Assembly (NCBI GenBank): GCA_902712845.1 | Contig: LR743504.1 | Span: 2,454,001-2,518,000, forward strand | From: Methylobacterium bullatum | GTDB taxonomy: Bacteria > Pseudomonadota > Alphaproteobacteria > Rhizobiales > Beijerinckiaceae | Length of the DNA stretch: 64,000 bases | Direction: 5' to 3' | Shown: piece by piece, positions 8,066-18,407 of the stretch | Position numbering within the stretch: the stretch's first letter is position 1 | Layout of the letters: the number at the start of each line of letters is the position of its first letter | Notes under the pieces: generated by a model | What the model saw: the letters and a program-made list of their open reading frames with translations, nothing else | What the model was told of the DNA's origin: nothing | The model's database searches: none | Translations under genes and position numbers: made by a program

Positions 8066-11000
8066 ATGCCGTCGCTCCCCGCAGGGCATGAACGACGCCG
8101 CCGGCCGGGGCACTCGTTCCGGCATTGCCGGAGCCGATGCCCACCGTGCCGCCGCCGGGGCCGCCCTGGATGAGGGTGAGCCGGTCGGCCGATCCGCGCA
8201 GCAGGCCGCGCGAGACGACGCTGGACGCCACCGGATCCGGCTTGTCGCCGCCGCTGCGGCTCCCTTCGCCCTCACCCTTGCCCATCACCGTGTTGCCGAT
8301 TTCGGAGGGGTCGACATGGGCGAGATCCATTCTGCCGAGATACGAGATCGCCAGCTCGCGGAACACGTAATCGAGTATCGAGGTAGCGTTCTTGATCGCG
8401 TCGTTGCCTTGGACAAATCCAGCCGGCTCGAACCGGGTAAAGGTGAAGGCGTCGACATATTCCTCCATCGGCACGCCGTATTGAAGGCCGATCGAGATCG
8501 CGATGGCGAAGTTGTTCATCAGCGAACGGAAGGCGGCGCCTTCCTTGTGCATGTCGATGAAGATCTCGCCTATGCGGCCATCCTCGTATTCGCCGGTCCG
8601 CAGATAGACCTTGTGGCCGCCGACTACGGCCTTCTGAGTATACCCTTTGCGCCGATCGGGCAGCTTCTCGCGCGAGCGGATACGCTCGACGCGCTCAATC
8701 ACCCGCTCGACGATTTTTTCCGCGAGTTGTGCTGCCTTGGCGGTAGCCGGTTGCGCCACCAGAGCTTCGATGGCTTCCTCGGCATCCTCCTCCTCGTCGG
8801 CGATGAGGGCCGAGTTCAGGGGCTGAGAGAGCTTCGAGCCGTCACGATAGAGGGCATTCGCCTTGAGAGCGAGGGTCCAGGACAACTTGTAGGCGTTCTT
8901 ACAATCCTCGACCGTGGCGTCGTTGGGCATATTGATGGTCTTGGAGATGGCCCCCGAGATGAAGGGCTGCGCCGCTGCCATCATGCGGATGTGACTCTCC
9001 ACCGAGAGGTAGCGCTTGCCGATGCGGCCGCAGGGGTTGGCGCAATCGAACACTGCGTAGTGTTCGGTCTTCAAGAAGGGGGCGCCCTCCAGGGTCATCG
9101 CGCCGCAGATATGCGTGTTGGCCGCCTCAATGTCCTTCTTCGAATAGCCGAGGAAGGGCAGGATCTCGAAGGTCGGGTCGGCGAGCTTGTCCGCCGGAAC
9201 CTGAAGCACGTCCTTGAGGAAGTCGTCGCCGAGGGTCCAGCGGTTGAACACGAACTTGATGTCGAAGGCCGATTTCAGTCCCGCCTCGATGGCAGCGATC
9301 TTGTCGTCGGTGAAGCCTTTGGCGCGTAGGGAGCCAGGGTTGATGGCGGGAGCCTGCCCCATCGAGCCATGGCCGACGGCATAGGCCTCGATCTCGGCAA
9401 TCTCCGATTCGCGGTAGCCGAGGGAACGCAAGGCGTCCGGCACGGCGCGGTTGATGATCTTGAAGTAGCCGCCGCCGGCGAGCTTTTTGAACTTCACCAG
9501 GGCGAAGTCCGGTTCGATACCGGTGGTGTCGCAATCCATCACGAGACCGATCGTGCCGGTGGGCGCGATGACGGTCGCCTGGGCGTTGCGGTAGCCGTGC
9601 TCCTCGCCCAGCGAGAGGGCGCGGTCCCACGCCACCTTGGCGCGTTCCGCCAGGTTCTTCTGAGGAATGTTGGCGATGTCGAGGGGGACGGGGGCGATCG
9701 AGAGGAACTCGTAGCCCGCAGCCTCGCCATGCGCCGCGCGGCGATGGTTACGGATGACCTTCAGCATGGCATCCGCGTTCTCATCGTAGCCCGGGAATGG
9801 CCCGAGTTCGGCAGCCATTTCCGCCGAGGTGGCGTAGGCGACACCGGTCATGATGGCGGTCAGGGCACCGGCCAGCGCCCGGCCCTTATGCGAATCGTAG
9901 GGCAGGCCCATGCTCATCAACAGGCCGCCGATATTGGCGTAGCCGAGACCCAGGGTACGGTAACGGTAGGAAAGCTCCGCGATCTCCTTCGACGGGAACT
10001 GCGCCATCATCACCGAGATCTCGAGGACCACGGTCCAGAGCCGGTTGAGGTGCTCGAAGGCGGCTACGTCGAACTCGCCGCTGGCCTGATCGTACATCGT
10101 CAGCAGATTGGCGGACGCGAGATTGCAGGCCGTGTCGTCGAGGAACATGTACTCTGAGCACGGGTTGGACGCACGGATCCGGCCAGCCGACGGGCATGTG
10201 TGCCAATCGTTCATGGTCGTGTTGAAGTGCAGACCCGGATCGGCGGACGCCCAGGCGGCTTCGCCGATCTTATCCCAGAGCTCGCGGGCTTGGACCGTCT
10301 TGACGGACTTGCCGGTGGTCCGGGCCGTCAGATGCCATTCCTTGTCACGCTCCACCGCGCGCAAAAAGTCATCGGTGAGCGAGACGGAGTTGTTCGAGTT
10401 CTGGCCGGCAACCGTGAGATAGGCTTCGGAATCCCAATCGGTGTCGTAGACGGGGAAATCGATCTTGGTGAAACCCTGGCGGGCGAATTGGATGACGCGC
10501 TTGGTGTAGCCGTCCGGCACCATCTCCTTGCGGGCGGCCTTCACAGCCTTCTTGAGGACGGGATTGCGCTCGATGTCGAAACAGGCATCACCCTCGGCCT
10601 CGCACTGTGTGCAGGCCTTCATCACTGCCTGGAGGTGCTTGGAAACGATCTTGGAGCCCGTGACGAGGGCGGCGACCTTCTGCTCCTCCTTCACCTTCCA
10701 GTCGATGTACTGCTCGATATCCGGGTGATCGATGTCGACGATGACCATCTTGGCGGCACGCCGGGTGGTGCCACCGGACTTGATCGCGCCGGCTGCCCGG
10801 TCGCCGATCTTCAGGAACGACATCAGGCCCGACGACTTGCCGCCCCCGCCGAGCTTTTCGTTCTCACCGCGCAGCATGGAGAAGTTGGAGCCGGTGCCCG
10901 AGCCATACTTGAACAGACGCGCTTCACGGACCCACAGGTCCATGATGCCGCCCTCGTTGACGAGGTCGTCCTGCACACCCTGGATGAAACAGGCGTGCGG

Positions 11001-11585
11001 CTGCGGGTGCTCGTAGGACGAGGCCGACTTCACCAGCTCGCCGGTGCGGTAATCGACATAGTGATGGCCCTGGGCTGGACCGTCGATGCCGTAGGCCCAG
11101 TGGAGACCGGTGTTGAACCATTGCGGCGAGTTCGGCGCGACCATCTGCTTGGCCAGCATGAAGCGAAGCTCGTCCAGGAAGGCGGAGGCATCCTCCTCCG
11201 AGGTGAAGTAGCCGCCCTTCCAGCCCCAATAGGTCCAGCAGCCGGCGAGCCGGTCGAATACCTGAGTGGATGAGATCTCCGAGCCGGAGCGCTCGGCCTC
11301 CGGCAGTTCCGCCAGGGCGGCCTCGTCGGCCACGGAGCGCCACAAGAAGGAGGGAACGTCGTTCTCCTCGACCTTCTTCAGGCGCGCCGGCACGCCGGCC
11401 TTGCGGAAGTACTTCTGCGCCAGCACGTCGCTGGCGACCTGGCTCCAGCTCTCCGGCACCGAGATGCCATCCAGCCGGAACACGATCGATCCGTCCGGAT
11501 TGCGAATTTCGCTCAACGCCTTGCGGAAGGCGATGGTCGCGTAGGGGGATTGCCCGGCCGTGGTGTAACGCCGCTCGAACCGCAT
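7857..11585 (-). CDS. nrdJ: Vitamin B12-dependent class II ribonucleoside-diphosphate reductase
   Basis: 1242 residues, the usual size for the long alphaproteobacterial NrdJ. It reduces ribonucleotides to deoxyribonucleotides in the cytoplasm with an adenosylcobalamin radical. Visible landmarks are [31 protein letters not shown], the loop [28 protein letters not shown] with the active-site Cys, the [19 protein letters not shown] segment and a C-terminal zinc/redox tail ([20 protein letters not shown]). About the last 65 codons are AT-rich and come from inserted DNA; the reading frame and tail cysteines are intact, so the product should function. Two NrdR-like boxes lie about 200 bases upstream. 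No class I RNR is in the window. Confidence 0.97.
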   Translation of the reverse strand: MRFERRYTTAGQSPYATIAFRKALSEIRNPDGSIVFRLDGISVPESWSQVASDVLAQKYFRKAGVPARLKKVEENDVPSFLWRSVADEAALAELPEAERSGSEISSTQVFDRLAGCWTYWGWKGGYFTSEEDASAFLDELRFMLAKQMVAPNSPQWFNTGLHWAYGIDGPAQGHHYVDYRTGELVKSASSYEHPQPHACFIQGVQDDLVNEGGIMDLWVREARLFKYGSGTGSNFSMLRGENEKLGGGGKSSGLMSFLKIGDRAAGAIKSGGTTRRAAKMVIVDIDHPDIEQYIDWKVKEEQKVAALVTGSKIVSKHLQAVMKACTQCEAEGDACFDIERNPVLKKAVKAARKEMVPDGYTKRVIQFARQGFTKIDFPVYDTDWDSEAYLTVAGQNSNNSVSLTDDFLRAVERDKEWHLTARTTGKSVKTVQARELWDKIGEAAWASADPGLHFNTTMNDWHTCPSAGRIRASNPCSEYMFLDDTACNLASANLLTMYDQASGEFDVAAFEHLNRLWTVVLEISVMMAQFPSKEIAELSYRYRTLGLGYANIGGLLMSMGLPYDSHKGRALAGALTAIMTGVAYATSAEMAAELGPFPGYDENADAMLKVIRNHRRAAHGEAAGYEFLSIAPVPLDIANIPQKNLAERAKVAWDRALSLGEEHGYRNAQATVIAPTGTIGLVMDCDTTGIEPDFALVKFKKLAGGGYFKIINRAVPDALRSLGYRESEIAEIEAYAVGHGSMGQAPAINPGSLRAKGFTDDKIAAIEAGLKSAFDIKFVFNRWTLGDDFLKDVLQVPADKLADPTFEILPFLGYSKKDIEAANTHICGAMTLEGAPFLKTEHYAVFDCANPCGRIGKRYLSVESHIRMMAAAQPFISGAISKTINMPNDATVEDCKNAYKLSWTLALKANALYRDGSKLSQPLNSALIADEEEDAEEAIEALVAQPATAKAAQLAEKIVERVIERVERIRSREKLPDRRKGYTQKAVVGGHKVYLRTGEYEDGRIGEIFIDMHKEGAAFRSLMNNFAIAISIGLQYGVPMEEYVDAFTFTRFEPAGFVQGNDAIKNATSILDYVFRELAISYLGRMDLAHVDPSEIGNTVMGKGEGEGSRSGGDKPDPVASSVVSRGLLRGSADRLTLIQGGPGGGTVGIGSGNAGTSAPAGGVVHALRGATALKAEERDTSVALGFSLPNTEVGPSIAYRRTEAKLKGYVGEACPECANFTLVRNGTCMKCDTCGSTTGCS

Positions 11586-11779
11586 GAACCCTGTATCCCT
11601 TGTCGAAGAGTCGACGATGCCGCCGCGCCCTGCGCAGCCGCCGATTCACTGAAGTCTGACGAAGGCTAGCGCTCGCGAACGCTCGCGACGCGCTGTCAGA
11701 TGGCCGAAAATGCTTAGGGCTACCGGACCGAACCCGTCGTCCCGGCCACCTTTGAAAGCTATCTCGGACACTCCCTCCA

Positions 11780-11827
11780 CGTCAACAACTTGTGTGTGCC
11801 GGCTACGTTCCGCGCTATATGTTGTGG
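11780..11827 (-). promoter_or_regulatory. Putative tandem NrdR boxes upstream of nrdJ
   Basis: Read on the minus strand, CCACAACATATAGCGC (11827-11812) agrees with about 12 of 16 positions of the published NrdR box consensus acaCwAtATaTwGtgt, and ACACAAGTTGTTGACG (11795-11780) with about 10. They are 32 bp apart centre to centre, about three helical turns, the arrangement typical of NrdR sites. They lie about 195-240 bases before the nrdJ start, in the 538-base gap shared with the divergent NDUFA12-like gene. I saw nothing else definite in that gap and no cobalamin riboswitch box. Confidence 0.5.
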
Positions 11828-12123
11828 TACTGCGGTAATACCTGTGGATATCGCGGCGGCGGCGATAAGTGCTGTTTTCCGTTGCAGGAATCCGGCTGGA
11901 AAATTTCTGCGTTCACAGGGAGGACGCCGTCTCGGCCATGTAAGCTTTTGGTTAAGGCGCGTTGGCTGTGTGATTCCCGCCGCACCGCCCCGGGAGCCGG
12001 ATCGCTGATCGCGCGCCGATGGCTGTCCCCGGTCCGACTCGCGCTGGACTTCGTGCCGGCCCCTGACCATAGTCCGGCCATCGAAGGACGGGCGGTCGCG
12101 CCGGTCCGCTTCAGGCAAGTGCG

Positions 12124-12537
12124 ATGGCTCTCAAGGACACGCTTCTGCGGATCTTCACGTGGTGGAACGGGCAGACCATGTCGCTCGCCGTCATGACGGC
12201 CCGGCACGGCCAGCTGGTCGGCAAGGACGATTTCGGAAACACCTATTACAAGGCCATCGGACCGCTGATCGACCGCTCGGTCGGGCCGGAGCGTCGCTGG
12301 GTCGTCTATAACGGCTATGCCGATGCATCGAAGGTCCCGCCTGGCTGGCGCGGCTGGCTCTGCCATAACGGTGACGTTCCCCCGAGTGAGGAGAGCTACA
12401 CCCCGCGCGAGTGGCAGAAGCCACATGTGGAGAATCTCACCGGAACCAACGCGGCGTACCGTCCGAAAGGATCTCAACTCAACCCGGGCAACAAGGCCGT
12501 GACGGGGGGGGACTACGCGGCCTGGAGTCCGGAATAG
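12124..12537 (+). CDS. NADH:ubiquinone oxidoreductase accessory subunit NDUFA12 family
   Basis: 137 residues. Family landmarks are the N-terminal helix LRIFTWWNG, GQLVGKDDFGNTYYK, RRWVVYNGYADASKVPP, WRGWLCHN and a C-terminal YRPKGSQ. This is the bacterial homologue of the mitochondrial 17.2 kDa subunit found only in alphaproteobacterial complex I, where it sits peripherally at the membrane-arm junction. It is encoded away from the nuo operon, as usual, and followed by a DUF2155 gene, a common pairing in this class. Confidence 0.93.
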   Translation: MALKDTLLRIFTWWNGQTMSLAVMTARHGQLVGKDDFGNTYYKAIGPLIDRSVGPERRWVVYNGYADASKVPPGWRGWLCHNGDVPPSEESYTPREWQKPHVENLTGTNAAYRPKGSQLNPGNKAVTGGDYAAWSPE

Positions 12538-12692
12538 CGCTTCGCCGAATGAGAGCGGCCGCCGATGCCGGATCCATTACCCATGGTGGGGCCGCCCTTT
12601 TTACACCATGCTTGGCCTGTCTATCGGTGCATGACATCGCGACCGCCCTGGCTTAGGGCAGACGCCTCATCGTCCCGCGCCGGGTAAGCCGC

Positions 12693-13367
12693 ATGCTCTT
12701 TCACCGCCATCTGCATCCCGCCATCGGAGCCGGCCTTCTGTTCGCGGGTGCCGCGGCGCTCAGCCTGCCGATGACCGGCCATGCCCTCGCCGACAAGATC
12801 AAGAACCCGACCGCGGTGTTCTCCGGCCTCGACAAGATCACGGGGCGGATCGTGTCGTTCGAAGTCGCAGTGGACGAGACCGTGCAGTTCGGCGCACTGC
12901 AGATGACCCCGCGCGTCTGCTACAGCCGGCCGCCCACCGAGAGCCCGAAGACCACGGCCTTCCTCGAAGTCGACGAGGTAACCCTCGACAACAAGTACCG
13001 CCGCATCTTCACTGGCTGGATGTTCGCGGCGAGCCCGGGTCTGCATGCCATCGAGCATCCGATCTACGATGTGTGGCTCGTGGATTGCAAAGGTGGCAAC
13101 GACATCATCGCCGAGGCCCGCGAGCAGGAAGACGTGCCCGCCATGGCCTCGAAGCCGGAGAAGACGAAGCGCCAGCGAAACTCGGACCCGACGCGTACGG
13201 CCCAACAGGTCAACCCGAACGGGCAGGTCGATGTGGAGGCCCCGCGCGGAGTTCCGGTGCAGCCGAAGCAGAAGCCGTCGCGGAAATTCTTCCCGACCAA
13301 CGAAGGCCCGGCTCCGGCTCCGCCGCCGCAGCAGCCGCAATCGATCTTCGACGCCATCTTCCGGTAG
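12693..13367 (+). CDS. DUF2155 domain secreted protein
   Basis: 224 residues: signal peptide (AIGAGLLFAGAAALSLPMTGHALA), then a DUF2155 domain around residues 45-135 with the landmarks DKITGRIVSFEVAVDETVQFG, RVCYSRPP, AFLEVDEV, RRIFTGWMFAASPGL and HPIYDVWLVDC. Two cysteines (in RVCYS and LVDCKG) could form a disulfide. The tail is basic and Pro-rich and probably disordered. The family is restricted to alphaproteobacteria; function unknown, often placed beside NDUFA12 and aat, as here. Confidence 0.9.
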   Translation: MLFHRHLHPAIGAGLLFAGAAALSLPMTGHALADKIKNPTAVFSGLDKITGRIVSFEVAVDETVQFGALQMTPRVCYSRPPTESPKTTAFLEVDEVTLDNKYRRIFTGWMFAASPGLHAIEHPIYDVWLVDCKGGNDIIAEAREQEDVPAMASKPEKTKRQRNSDPTRTAQQVNPNGQVDVEAPRGVPVQPKQKPSRKFFPTNEGPAPAPPPQQPQSIFDAIFR

Positions 13368-13395
13368 GATCGGCCGGGCAACGGAGTTTTAGAGC

Positions 13396-14028
13396 ATGCC
13401 CGACGCCGTCACCCTCCTGACCTTCGCGGGCGTCTCCCTCGGAATGGTGCTGACGCCGGGGCCGAACATGGCCTACTTGGTCTCCCGTGCGATCTGCCAG
13501 GGCCGCGGGGCGGCTCTGGTCTCCCTCGGCGGGGTCGCGCTGGGTTTCGTCGTCTACATGCTTTGTGCCGCCTTCGGCATCACCGCTCTGATCCTGGCGA
13601 TCCCCTATGCATACGACGCGCTGAGACTGACTGGCGCCCTCTATCTCGGTTACCTTGCCTGGCAGGCGCTAAAGCCCGGCGGCCGCTCACCGTTCGAGGT
13701 GAGCCGGCTCGCCCCCGATAGCCGGGGCCGGCTCTTCGCCATGGGCTTCCTCACCAACCTCCTCAATCCGAAGATCGCGATGCTTTATCTCGCGCTTCTG
13801 CCGCAATTCGTGACACCCTCGGGCGGCTCGGTGCTGCGACAGACACTGATGCTGGGCTCTGTCCAGATATCGATCAGCGTCGCGGTGAATGCGCTGATCG
13901 CCTTGGCGGCAGGATCGATCGCCGTCTTTCTGTCGCGCAATCCCGGATGGCTGAGAGCCCAGCGCTGGATCATGGGCGGTGTGCTCGGAAGTCTCGCCCT
14001 GCGCATGGCGCTCGACAGAACCCGCTGA
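13396..14028 (+). CDS. LysE/RhtB family amino-acid exporter
   Basis: 210 residues with about six transmembrane helices. It begins LLTFAGVSLGMVLTPGPNMAYLV, the conserved LysE/RhtB start with TPGPN, and contains RLTGALYLGYLAWQ and GFLTNLLNPKIAMLYLALLPQFV, both typical. The family exports amino acids such as threonine, homoserine or lysine across the inner membrane; the substrate cannot be read from sequence. It lies between DUF2155 and the convergent aat gene, probably an insertion in the otherwise conserved neighbourhood. Confidence 0.9.
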   Translation: MPDAVTLLTFAGVSLGMVLTPGPNMAYLVSRAICQGRGAALVSLGGVALGFVVYMLCAAFGITALILAIPYAYDALRLTGALYLGYLAWQALKPGGRSPFEVSRLAPDSRGRLFAMGFLTNLLNPKIAMLYLALLPQFVTPSGGSVLRQTLMLGSVQISISVAVNALIALAAGSIAVFLSRNPGWLRAQRWIMGGVLGSLALRMALDRTR

Positions 14029-14041
14029 CGCGCACAGCGAT

Positions 14042-14722
14042 TCAGGTCTCCCGGGCTATCGTGGCGAGCACCTCCTCGCCGCTCACGGCCCGCTCTTTCG
14101 GCCAGATATCCCAAACTGCCTCCTCAGCGATCGCCTCCGCGAGCCGACGTTTGTAGACATGGCGCGGCACCTCCTCGGCTCCGAACTGGATCAGATGGTC
14201 CGTGACGAACTGCGTGTCGGCGAGGCGATATCCACCCATCCGCAACCTCGCCATCAGATGGACAAGGGCAACCTTAGATGCGTCGCGGGAGACGTGGAAC
14301 ATGCTTTCGCCGAAGAATGCCGCTCCGAGCGAGACGCCGTAAAGTCCGCCGACGATCCGTCCCTCCGAATAGACTTCGATCGTATGTGCGTGGCCGGCAT
14401 CGTAGAGGGCGCGGTAGAGTTCTCGGATCCGTGCGTTGATCCAGGTCTTCTCCCCGTCTCCTCGCGGAGCGGCGCAGCCGGCGATGACGCCATCGAAATC
14501 AAGGTCTGTTCGAACCTCGTAACGGTTAGACCGTATTGTACGGGCGAGCCGACGAGAGACGTGGAAACGGTCGATCGGCAGAACTCCGCGCGCTTTCGGC
14601 TCGACCCAATAGATGGTCGGGTCATCGGCATCTTCCGCCATGGGAAAGATTCCGACGGCATAGGCCTTCAGCAGGATCTGCGGAGTGATGTCCACGCGGT
14701 CGCCGTCGTGGTCGTGCTGCAT
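14042..14722 (-). CDS. aat: Leucyl/phenylalanyl-tRNA-protein transferase
   Basis: 226 residues from the ATG at 14722. Landmarks are [14 protein letters not shown], the strand [44 protein letters not shown] (split here: [17 protein letters not shown]), [18 protein letters not shown] and a C-terminal [19 protein letters not shown]. It transfers Leu or Phe to the N termini of proteins beginning with Arg or Lys, marking them for ClpS-ClpAP degradation in the cytoplasm. An in-frame start at 14791 would add 23 residues not seen in the family. Convergent with the LysE gene, with 13 bases between stops. Confidence 0.95.
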   Translation of the reverse strand: MQHDHDGDRVDITPQILLKAYAVGIFPMAEDADDPTIYWVEPKARGVLPIDRFHVSRRLARTIRSNRYEVRTDLDFDGVIAGCAAPRGDGEKTWINARIRELYRALYDAGHAHTIEVYSEGRIVGGLYGVSLGAAFFGESMFHVSRDASKVALVHLMARLRMGGYRLADTQFVTDHLIQFGAEEVPRHVYKRRLAEAIAEEAVWDIWPKERAVSGEEVLATIARET

Positions 14723-14798
14723 GGCGACCAATGTGACGCTTCGGACGCGCGAAAGCCAGAGGGAGGACGCATCATCTAGCGTCGCGCCCAACGAAAAA

Positions 14799-14820
14799 CG
14801 GCGGAGCTTTCGCTCCGCCG
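14799..14820 (-). terminator. Rho-independent terminator
   Basis: On the minus strand CGGCGGAGC pairs with GCTCCGCCG across a GAAA loop, followed by TTTTTCG. It lies 26 bases after the stop of the small secreted protein gene at 14846-15178 and just before aat. Confidence 0.8.
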
Positions 14821-14845
14821 ACCCGTCCTGTGAAAAGGATCGATT

Positions 14846-15178
14846 TCAGAACTCGGGACCGCCCGAAGTCGTGCCGAGATTAGGAGTGGAACGCTGATTC
14901 TGCTCGGCATTGCCACCCTTCGCGGAATCCTCGAACACCGCCTCGCGGTTCGAGATGAAGGGGCCGCTACGGACGCTGCCGGTATCCTCGACGTCGACGC
15001 GACCTTCGGCATCACGATAAGCGCCGTAGACGGGCGGCTGATCGCTCGCACCGTCGGCTTGCGTAGCAGTCAGCGGGACGATTCGGTCGGACGAACCGTT
15101 ATAAGCGGATGAAGACTGGGCGAAGGCGAAAGTGGCGCTCAAGGAAACGGCCAACACGGCGATGGTCAGGGTGCGCAT
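14846..15178 (-). CDS. Small secreted protein with DSAKGGNA and TSGGP motifs (copy 1)
   Basis: About 110 residues from ATG 15178. A clear signal peptide (TIAVLAVSLSATFAFA, cleaved near AFAQSS) is followed by a polar, probably disordered chain. Near the end are FEDSAKGGNAEQNQ and GTTSGGPEF, the same two motifs in the same order as in the neighbouring gene at 15584-15898. Function unknown; the two are paralogues by motif and layout. It has its own terminator (14799-14820). Confidence 0.75.
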   Translation of the reverse strand: MRTLTIAVLAVSLSATFAFAQSSSAYNGSSDRIVPLTATQADGASDQPPVYGAYRDAEGRVDVEDTGSVRSGPFISNREAVFEDSAKGGNAEQNQRSTPNLGTTSGGPEF

Positions 15179-15196
15179 GAAGTTCTCGATTATCAT

Positions 15197-15526
15197 GAAG
15201 GTGATCGGCCTCTCGGTAGCTGCCTGCTGATGTCAGAAGAGGCGCTGGCCGGGCCGGACTGTTCGGATAAGTTTCATCGCCGCCAGACGTTCCAAATGTA
15301 TTGAGCCGGCAATGTGTCGCATCTCACCGGGGGTGAAAACAGACATCAAAGACCCATTCCTTCGGAACGAGCATTGAAGGGAGTAGATTCTTCTGTCCCA
15401 GTGCGCTGCAAATTCTATTTTTGGATGAGGATACCAATAAGCTTCGAGTACGGAGGGGAAGAAAACATTCTTTCGTCGTAACAATTCGCAAGGCAGAAGA
15501 ACTATCTGTGCTGTTGGTCAAAACAA
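15197..15526. other. AT-richer gap, no supported gene
   Basis: About 330 bases between the two small secreted protein genes. Short overlapping minus-strand frames (15233-15484, 15324-15521) resemble no family I know. Base composition is less GC-rich than around it, so it may be promoter plus remnants. Confidence 0.5.
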
Positions 15527-15554
15527 AACAGCCTGCCCCTTGGGGCAGGCTGTT
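15527..15554 (-). terminator. Rho-independent terminator
   Basis: A perfect 13-bp stem (AACAGCCTGCCCC with its complement) closes a two-base loop; on the minus strand it runs into TTGTTTTGAC. It lies 30 bases after the stop of the small secreted gene at 15584-15898. Confidence 0.85.
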
Positions 15555-15583
15555 CTAAATCAAGCAACGAGAAAGCGCTGTGA

Positions 15584-15898
15584 CTAGCGCGCCGGCCCGC
15601 CGGAGGTGGAACCGGTGTTGGCTCCCATGCCCTTGTTGGTCTGATCGGCATTGCCGCCCTTTGCCGAATCGACTGCGCCGGCTCCCGGGGACATCCCGTT
15701 CTCGCCGACTGGGCGGCTTGTGCTGCCGGTCGCCGGCGGCATATCTCGCGTGGATGGATTGTCCAGCGGCCCACCCGTCGTCGTGCCGGCCTGTGGCACA
15801 GCCCGTTCCGGCTGCGAGACGTTGCCTGAGGGTGACTGCGCCAAGGCAGGTGAGGCTGCGAGGAGCAAGGCAGCGACGGTAAGCTTTGCAATACGCAT
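15584..15898 (-). CDS. Small secreted protein with DSAKGGNA and TSGGP motifs (copy 2)
   Basis: About 104 residues from ATG 15898: signal peptide (RIAKLTVAALLLAASPALA), then a Pro/Gly/Ser/Thr-rich chain with no predicted fold. It carries GTTTGGPLDNPS near the middle, then VDSAKGGNADQ and GSTSGGPAR at the end, so the GGP motif occurs twice. Compare DSAKGGNAEQ and GTTSGGPEF in the gene at 14846-15178. No known family. It lies between the small gene and accC with its own terminator. Confidence 0.75.
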   Translation of the reverse strand: MRIAKLTVAALLLAASPALAQSPSGNVSQPERAVPQAGTTTGGPLDNPSTRDMPPATGSTSRPVGENGMSPGAGAVDSAKGGNADQTNKGMGANTGSTSGGPAR

Positions 15899-16030
15899 GA
15901 CGTTCGTCCTTCTGGGTTCGTGCTCCCATTGCGCCGGGCGGTCACCCTCGATTGCGCGCAATAAGAAACTTCTTATCCAGAGAACGAGCTTTAAGCGGAG
16001 CAGTTCCTCTCAGCCGTTTGTCGGCGCCAT

Positions 16031-17392
16031 TCAGGTCGTCGTCTCCGAGAGGCCACCGCTTTCGAGGAAGCTCTCCAGCCAATGGATGTCGTAGGCCCCC
16101 GCGAGGACCTCCGGATTGCGCACCAGCGTTCGGAACAGCGGAAGCGTCGTGTCAACGCCGGCGACCACGAACTCGTCGAGGGCGCGACGCAGGCGCATGA
16201 GGCATTCATGACGGGTACGCCCGTGAACGATGAGCTTTCCGATCAGCGAGTCGTAGTTCGGCGGAATGCGATATCCCTGATAGGCGGCAGAATCGACGCG
16301 TACGCCGAGCCCGCCGGGCGGGTGGAAGTAGGTGATGAGGCCAGGCGACGGACGGAAGGTCGCCGGATGCTCGGCATTGATCCGGCACTCGATGGCATGT
16401 CCCGTGACCTTGATGTCCTCCTGCGTCACCGAGAGGGGAAGGCCAGCGGCCACACGGATTTGCTCGGACACGAGATCGACCCCGGTGATCATCTCCGTTA
16501 CCGGATGCTCAACCTGGATACGGGTATTCATCTCGATGAAGTAAAACCGGCCGTCCTCGTAAAGGAACTCGACCGTTCCGGCGCCGATATATTGCAACTC
16601 CTGCATCGCCCGAGCGCAGATGCCGCCGATTTCCGCACGAGTCGCCTCGTCGATCACCGGCGATCCGCCTTCCTCCCAGACTTTCTGGTGACGGCGCTGG
16701 AGGGAGCAATCGCGCTCGGCTAGGTGGACTGCCTTGCCGCGACCATCGCCCAGAACCTGAACTTCGATATGACGCGGCTTCTCGAGATATTTCTCGAGAT
16801 AGACGGCATCGTCACCGAACGCCGCCTTCGCTTCGGTTCGCGCCATGTCGAGGGCCTGTTCGAGATCGGCCTCCGTACGCGCCACCTTCATGCCTCGGCC
16901 ACCGCCACCGGAGGCGGCCTTCACCAGGACCGGATATCCGATCTCCGCCGCGATTCGCTTGGCCTCGACCGGATCGTCGACACCGCCCTCGGAGCCGGGC
17001 ACACAAGGAATACCGAGCCGCTTGGCTGTCCGCTTGGCCTCGATCTTGTCGCCCATGATGCGGATGTGCTCGGCCTTGGGGCCGATGAAGCCGATATTGT
17101 GATGGGCCAGCACCTCGGCGAAGCGCGCATTCTCCGACAGGAATCCGTAGCCCGGATGCACAGCATCCGCGCCGGTGATCTCACAGGCGGCGATGATCGA
17201 GGGAATGTTGAGGTAGCTGTCCCGGGCCGAAGGCGGACCGATACAGACACTCTCGTCGGCGAGCCGCACATGCATGGCATCGGCATCCGCAGTCGAATGC
17301 ACCGCCACGGTGGCGATCCCGAGTTCCTTGGCCGCGCGCAGGACGCGCAGGGCGATCTCGCCACGATTGGCGATCAGGATCTTTTCGAACAT
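16031..17392 (-). CDS. accC: Acetyl-CoA carboxylase, biotin carboxylase subunit
   Basis: 453 residues, full length. It starts [17 protein letters not shown], the canonical AccC start. The ATP-grasp part has the glycine-rich loop [14 protein letters not shown], then [10 protein letters not shown], the [12 protein letters not shown] segment, and [14 protein letters not shown] with the catalytic region. It carboxylates biotin on AccB using ATP and bicarbonate, the first step of fatty-acid synthesis. A GTG at 17407 overlapping the accB stop would add five residues; I prefer the ATG at 17392 because it matches the family. Downstream of accB in a four-gene run dsbA-aroQ-accB-accC. Confidence 0.97.
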   Translation of the reverse strand: MFEKILIANRGEIALRVLRAAKELGIATVAVHSTADADAMHVRLADESVCIGPPSARDSYLNIPSIIAACEITGADAVHPGYGFLSENARFAEVLAHHNIGFIGPKAEHIRIMGDKIEAKRTAKRLGIPCVPGSEGGVDDPVEAKRIAAEIGYPVLVKAASGGGGRGMKVARTEADLEQALDMARTEAKAAFGDDAVYLEKYLEKPRHIEVQVLGDGRGKAVHLAERDCSLQRRHQKVWEEGGSPVIDEATRAEIGGICARAMQELQYIGAGTVEFLYEDGRFYFIEMNTRIQVEHPVTEMITGVDLVSEQIRVAAGLPLSVTQEDIKVTGHAIECRINAEHPATFRPSPGLITYFHPPGGLGVRVDSAAYQGYRIPPNYDSLIGKLIVHGRTRHECLMRLRRALDEFVVAGVDTTLPLFRTLVRNPEVLAGAYDIHWLESFLESGGLSETTT

Positions 17393-17403
17393 GGGGGGCG
17401 CTA

Positions 17404-17904
17404 TCACTCGATGACGAGGAGAGGTTCGCCGAACTCGACCGGCTGACCATCCTCGAAGAAGATCGCGGTCACCGTTCCGGCGCGGGGCGCGACGATCTCG
17501 TTGAAGGTCTTCATCGCCTCGATCAGAAGCAGTTTCTCGCCTGCCACCACTTGGGAGCCGATATCGACGAAGGCCTTTGCATCTGGCGAGGGCCGGCGAT
17601 AGGCGGTGCCGACCATGGGGGAGGGCACGGCGCCCGGATGACCAGCCCCGGCCTTGGCCCGTTCGCCAGCCGCGCCGGGGCCCGCCACGGGCAGCGCCAC
17701 CGCCGCGGGTGCGGCCGCCGCCACGGCAGGTGCAGGTGCAGCCACTTGGACATGCACAGGCTCGATCCGGCGGACCACGCGGATACGCAGGTCACCCTTC
17801 TCCACTTCGATTTCGGTCAGATCCGTCTCGGTCACGAGTTTGGCGAGTTCGCGAACGAGCTCGGGATCGAAAGGTTCGTTCTTAGGCATCGGCACCTTGG
17901 CCAT
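17404..17904 (-). CDS. accB: Acetyl-CoA carboxylase, biotin carboxyl carrier protein
   Basis: 166 residues. The N-terminal part ([21 protein letters not shown], then LRIRVVR) is typical of alphaproteobacterial BCCP, followed by an Ala/Pro/Val-rich linker at about residues 50-85. The biotinyl domain at the C terminus contains [19 protein letters not shown], and [11 protein letters not shown] with the biotinylated Lys, then [18 protein letters not shown]. Five bases separate it from aroQ. Confidence 0.97.
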   Translation of the reverse strand: MAKVPMPKNEPFDPELVRELAKLVTETDLTEIEVEKGDLRIRVVRRIEPVHVQVAAPAPAVAAAAPAAVALPVAGPGAAGERAKAGAGHPGAVPSPMVGTAYRRPSPDAKAFVDIGSQVVAGEKLLLIEAMKTFNEIVAPRAGTVTAIFFEDGQPVEFGEPLLVIE

Positions 17905-17909
17905 TCCGG

Positions 17910-18407
17910 TCAGTCTTGAGAGTTGGCGTCCGACGAAGCGTCGGACAAGAGCGAGGGGAGAGAGGGCAGACGGGACTGGAGCAGCCGCACCAGGGCTTCC
18001 AGGCCCAGCCCGTAACTGTGCGGACCGAAACCGCAGATAATTCCGGCACAGACCGGTGCGATGAGCGAGACATGCCGGAAGGCTTCCCGCGCATGCACGT
18101 TCGAGAGATGCACTTCGACCGCAATAGCGCCGCTACCGGCAATGGCATCACGCAAGGCGACGGATGTATGGGTGTAGGCAGCAGCGTTGATGAGCACGCC
18201 GGCGCCGGCAAAGCCCGCCTCCTGCACGAAACCCACCAGTTCGCCCTCGTGATTGGTCTGACGCACGGTCAGCGCTACGCCGAGTGTCTCCGCGCGCGCA
18301 CGAAGGTCACGCTCGATGTCGTCGAGCGTCGCGGTCCCGTAGATGCCGGGCTCACGGCGGCCGAGAAGGTTCAGGTTCGGTCCATGAAGGACGTGGATCG
18401 GGATCAT
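17910..18407 (-). CDS. aroQ: 3-dehydroquinate dehydratase, type II
   Basis: 165 residues from ATG 18407. Landmarks: [21 protein letters not shown] with the active-site Tyr, [30 protein letters not shown], and [18 protein letters not shown]. It dehydrates 3-dehydroquinate in the shikimate pathway in the cytoplasm. The tail after [12 protein letters not shown] is Ser/Asp-rich and longer than in many homologues. Lies 112 bases after the dsbA-like gene and directly before accB, the standard alphaproteobacterial order. Confidence 0.96.
   Translation of the reverse strand: MIPIHVLHGPNLNLLGRREPGIYGTATLDDIERDLRARAETLGVALTVRQTNHEGELVGFVQEAGFAGAGVLINAAAYTHTSVALRDAIAGSGAIAVEVHLSNVHAREAFRHVSLIAPVCAGIICGFGPHSYGLGLEALVRLLQSRLPSLPSLLSDASSDANSQD

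Noticed and set aside
8088-9329. 413-residue plus-strand frame opposite nrdJ
   Set aside because: Antisense shadow of nrdJ caused by high GC; composition is His/Asp/Gly/Val-rich without family motifs.
11586-12123. Possible cobalamin riboswitch before the B12-dependent RNR
   Set aside because: I found no conserved B12-box-like sequence in the gap; only NrdR-like boxes stood out.
15233-15484. Short minus-strand frames between the small secreted protein genes
   Set aside because: No family resemblance, two overlapping frames compete, and the region is AT-richer; likely non-coding.
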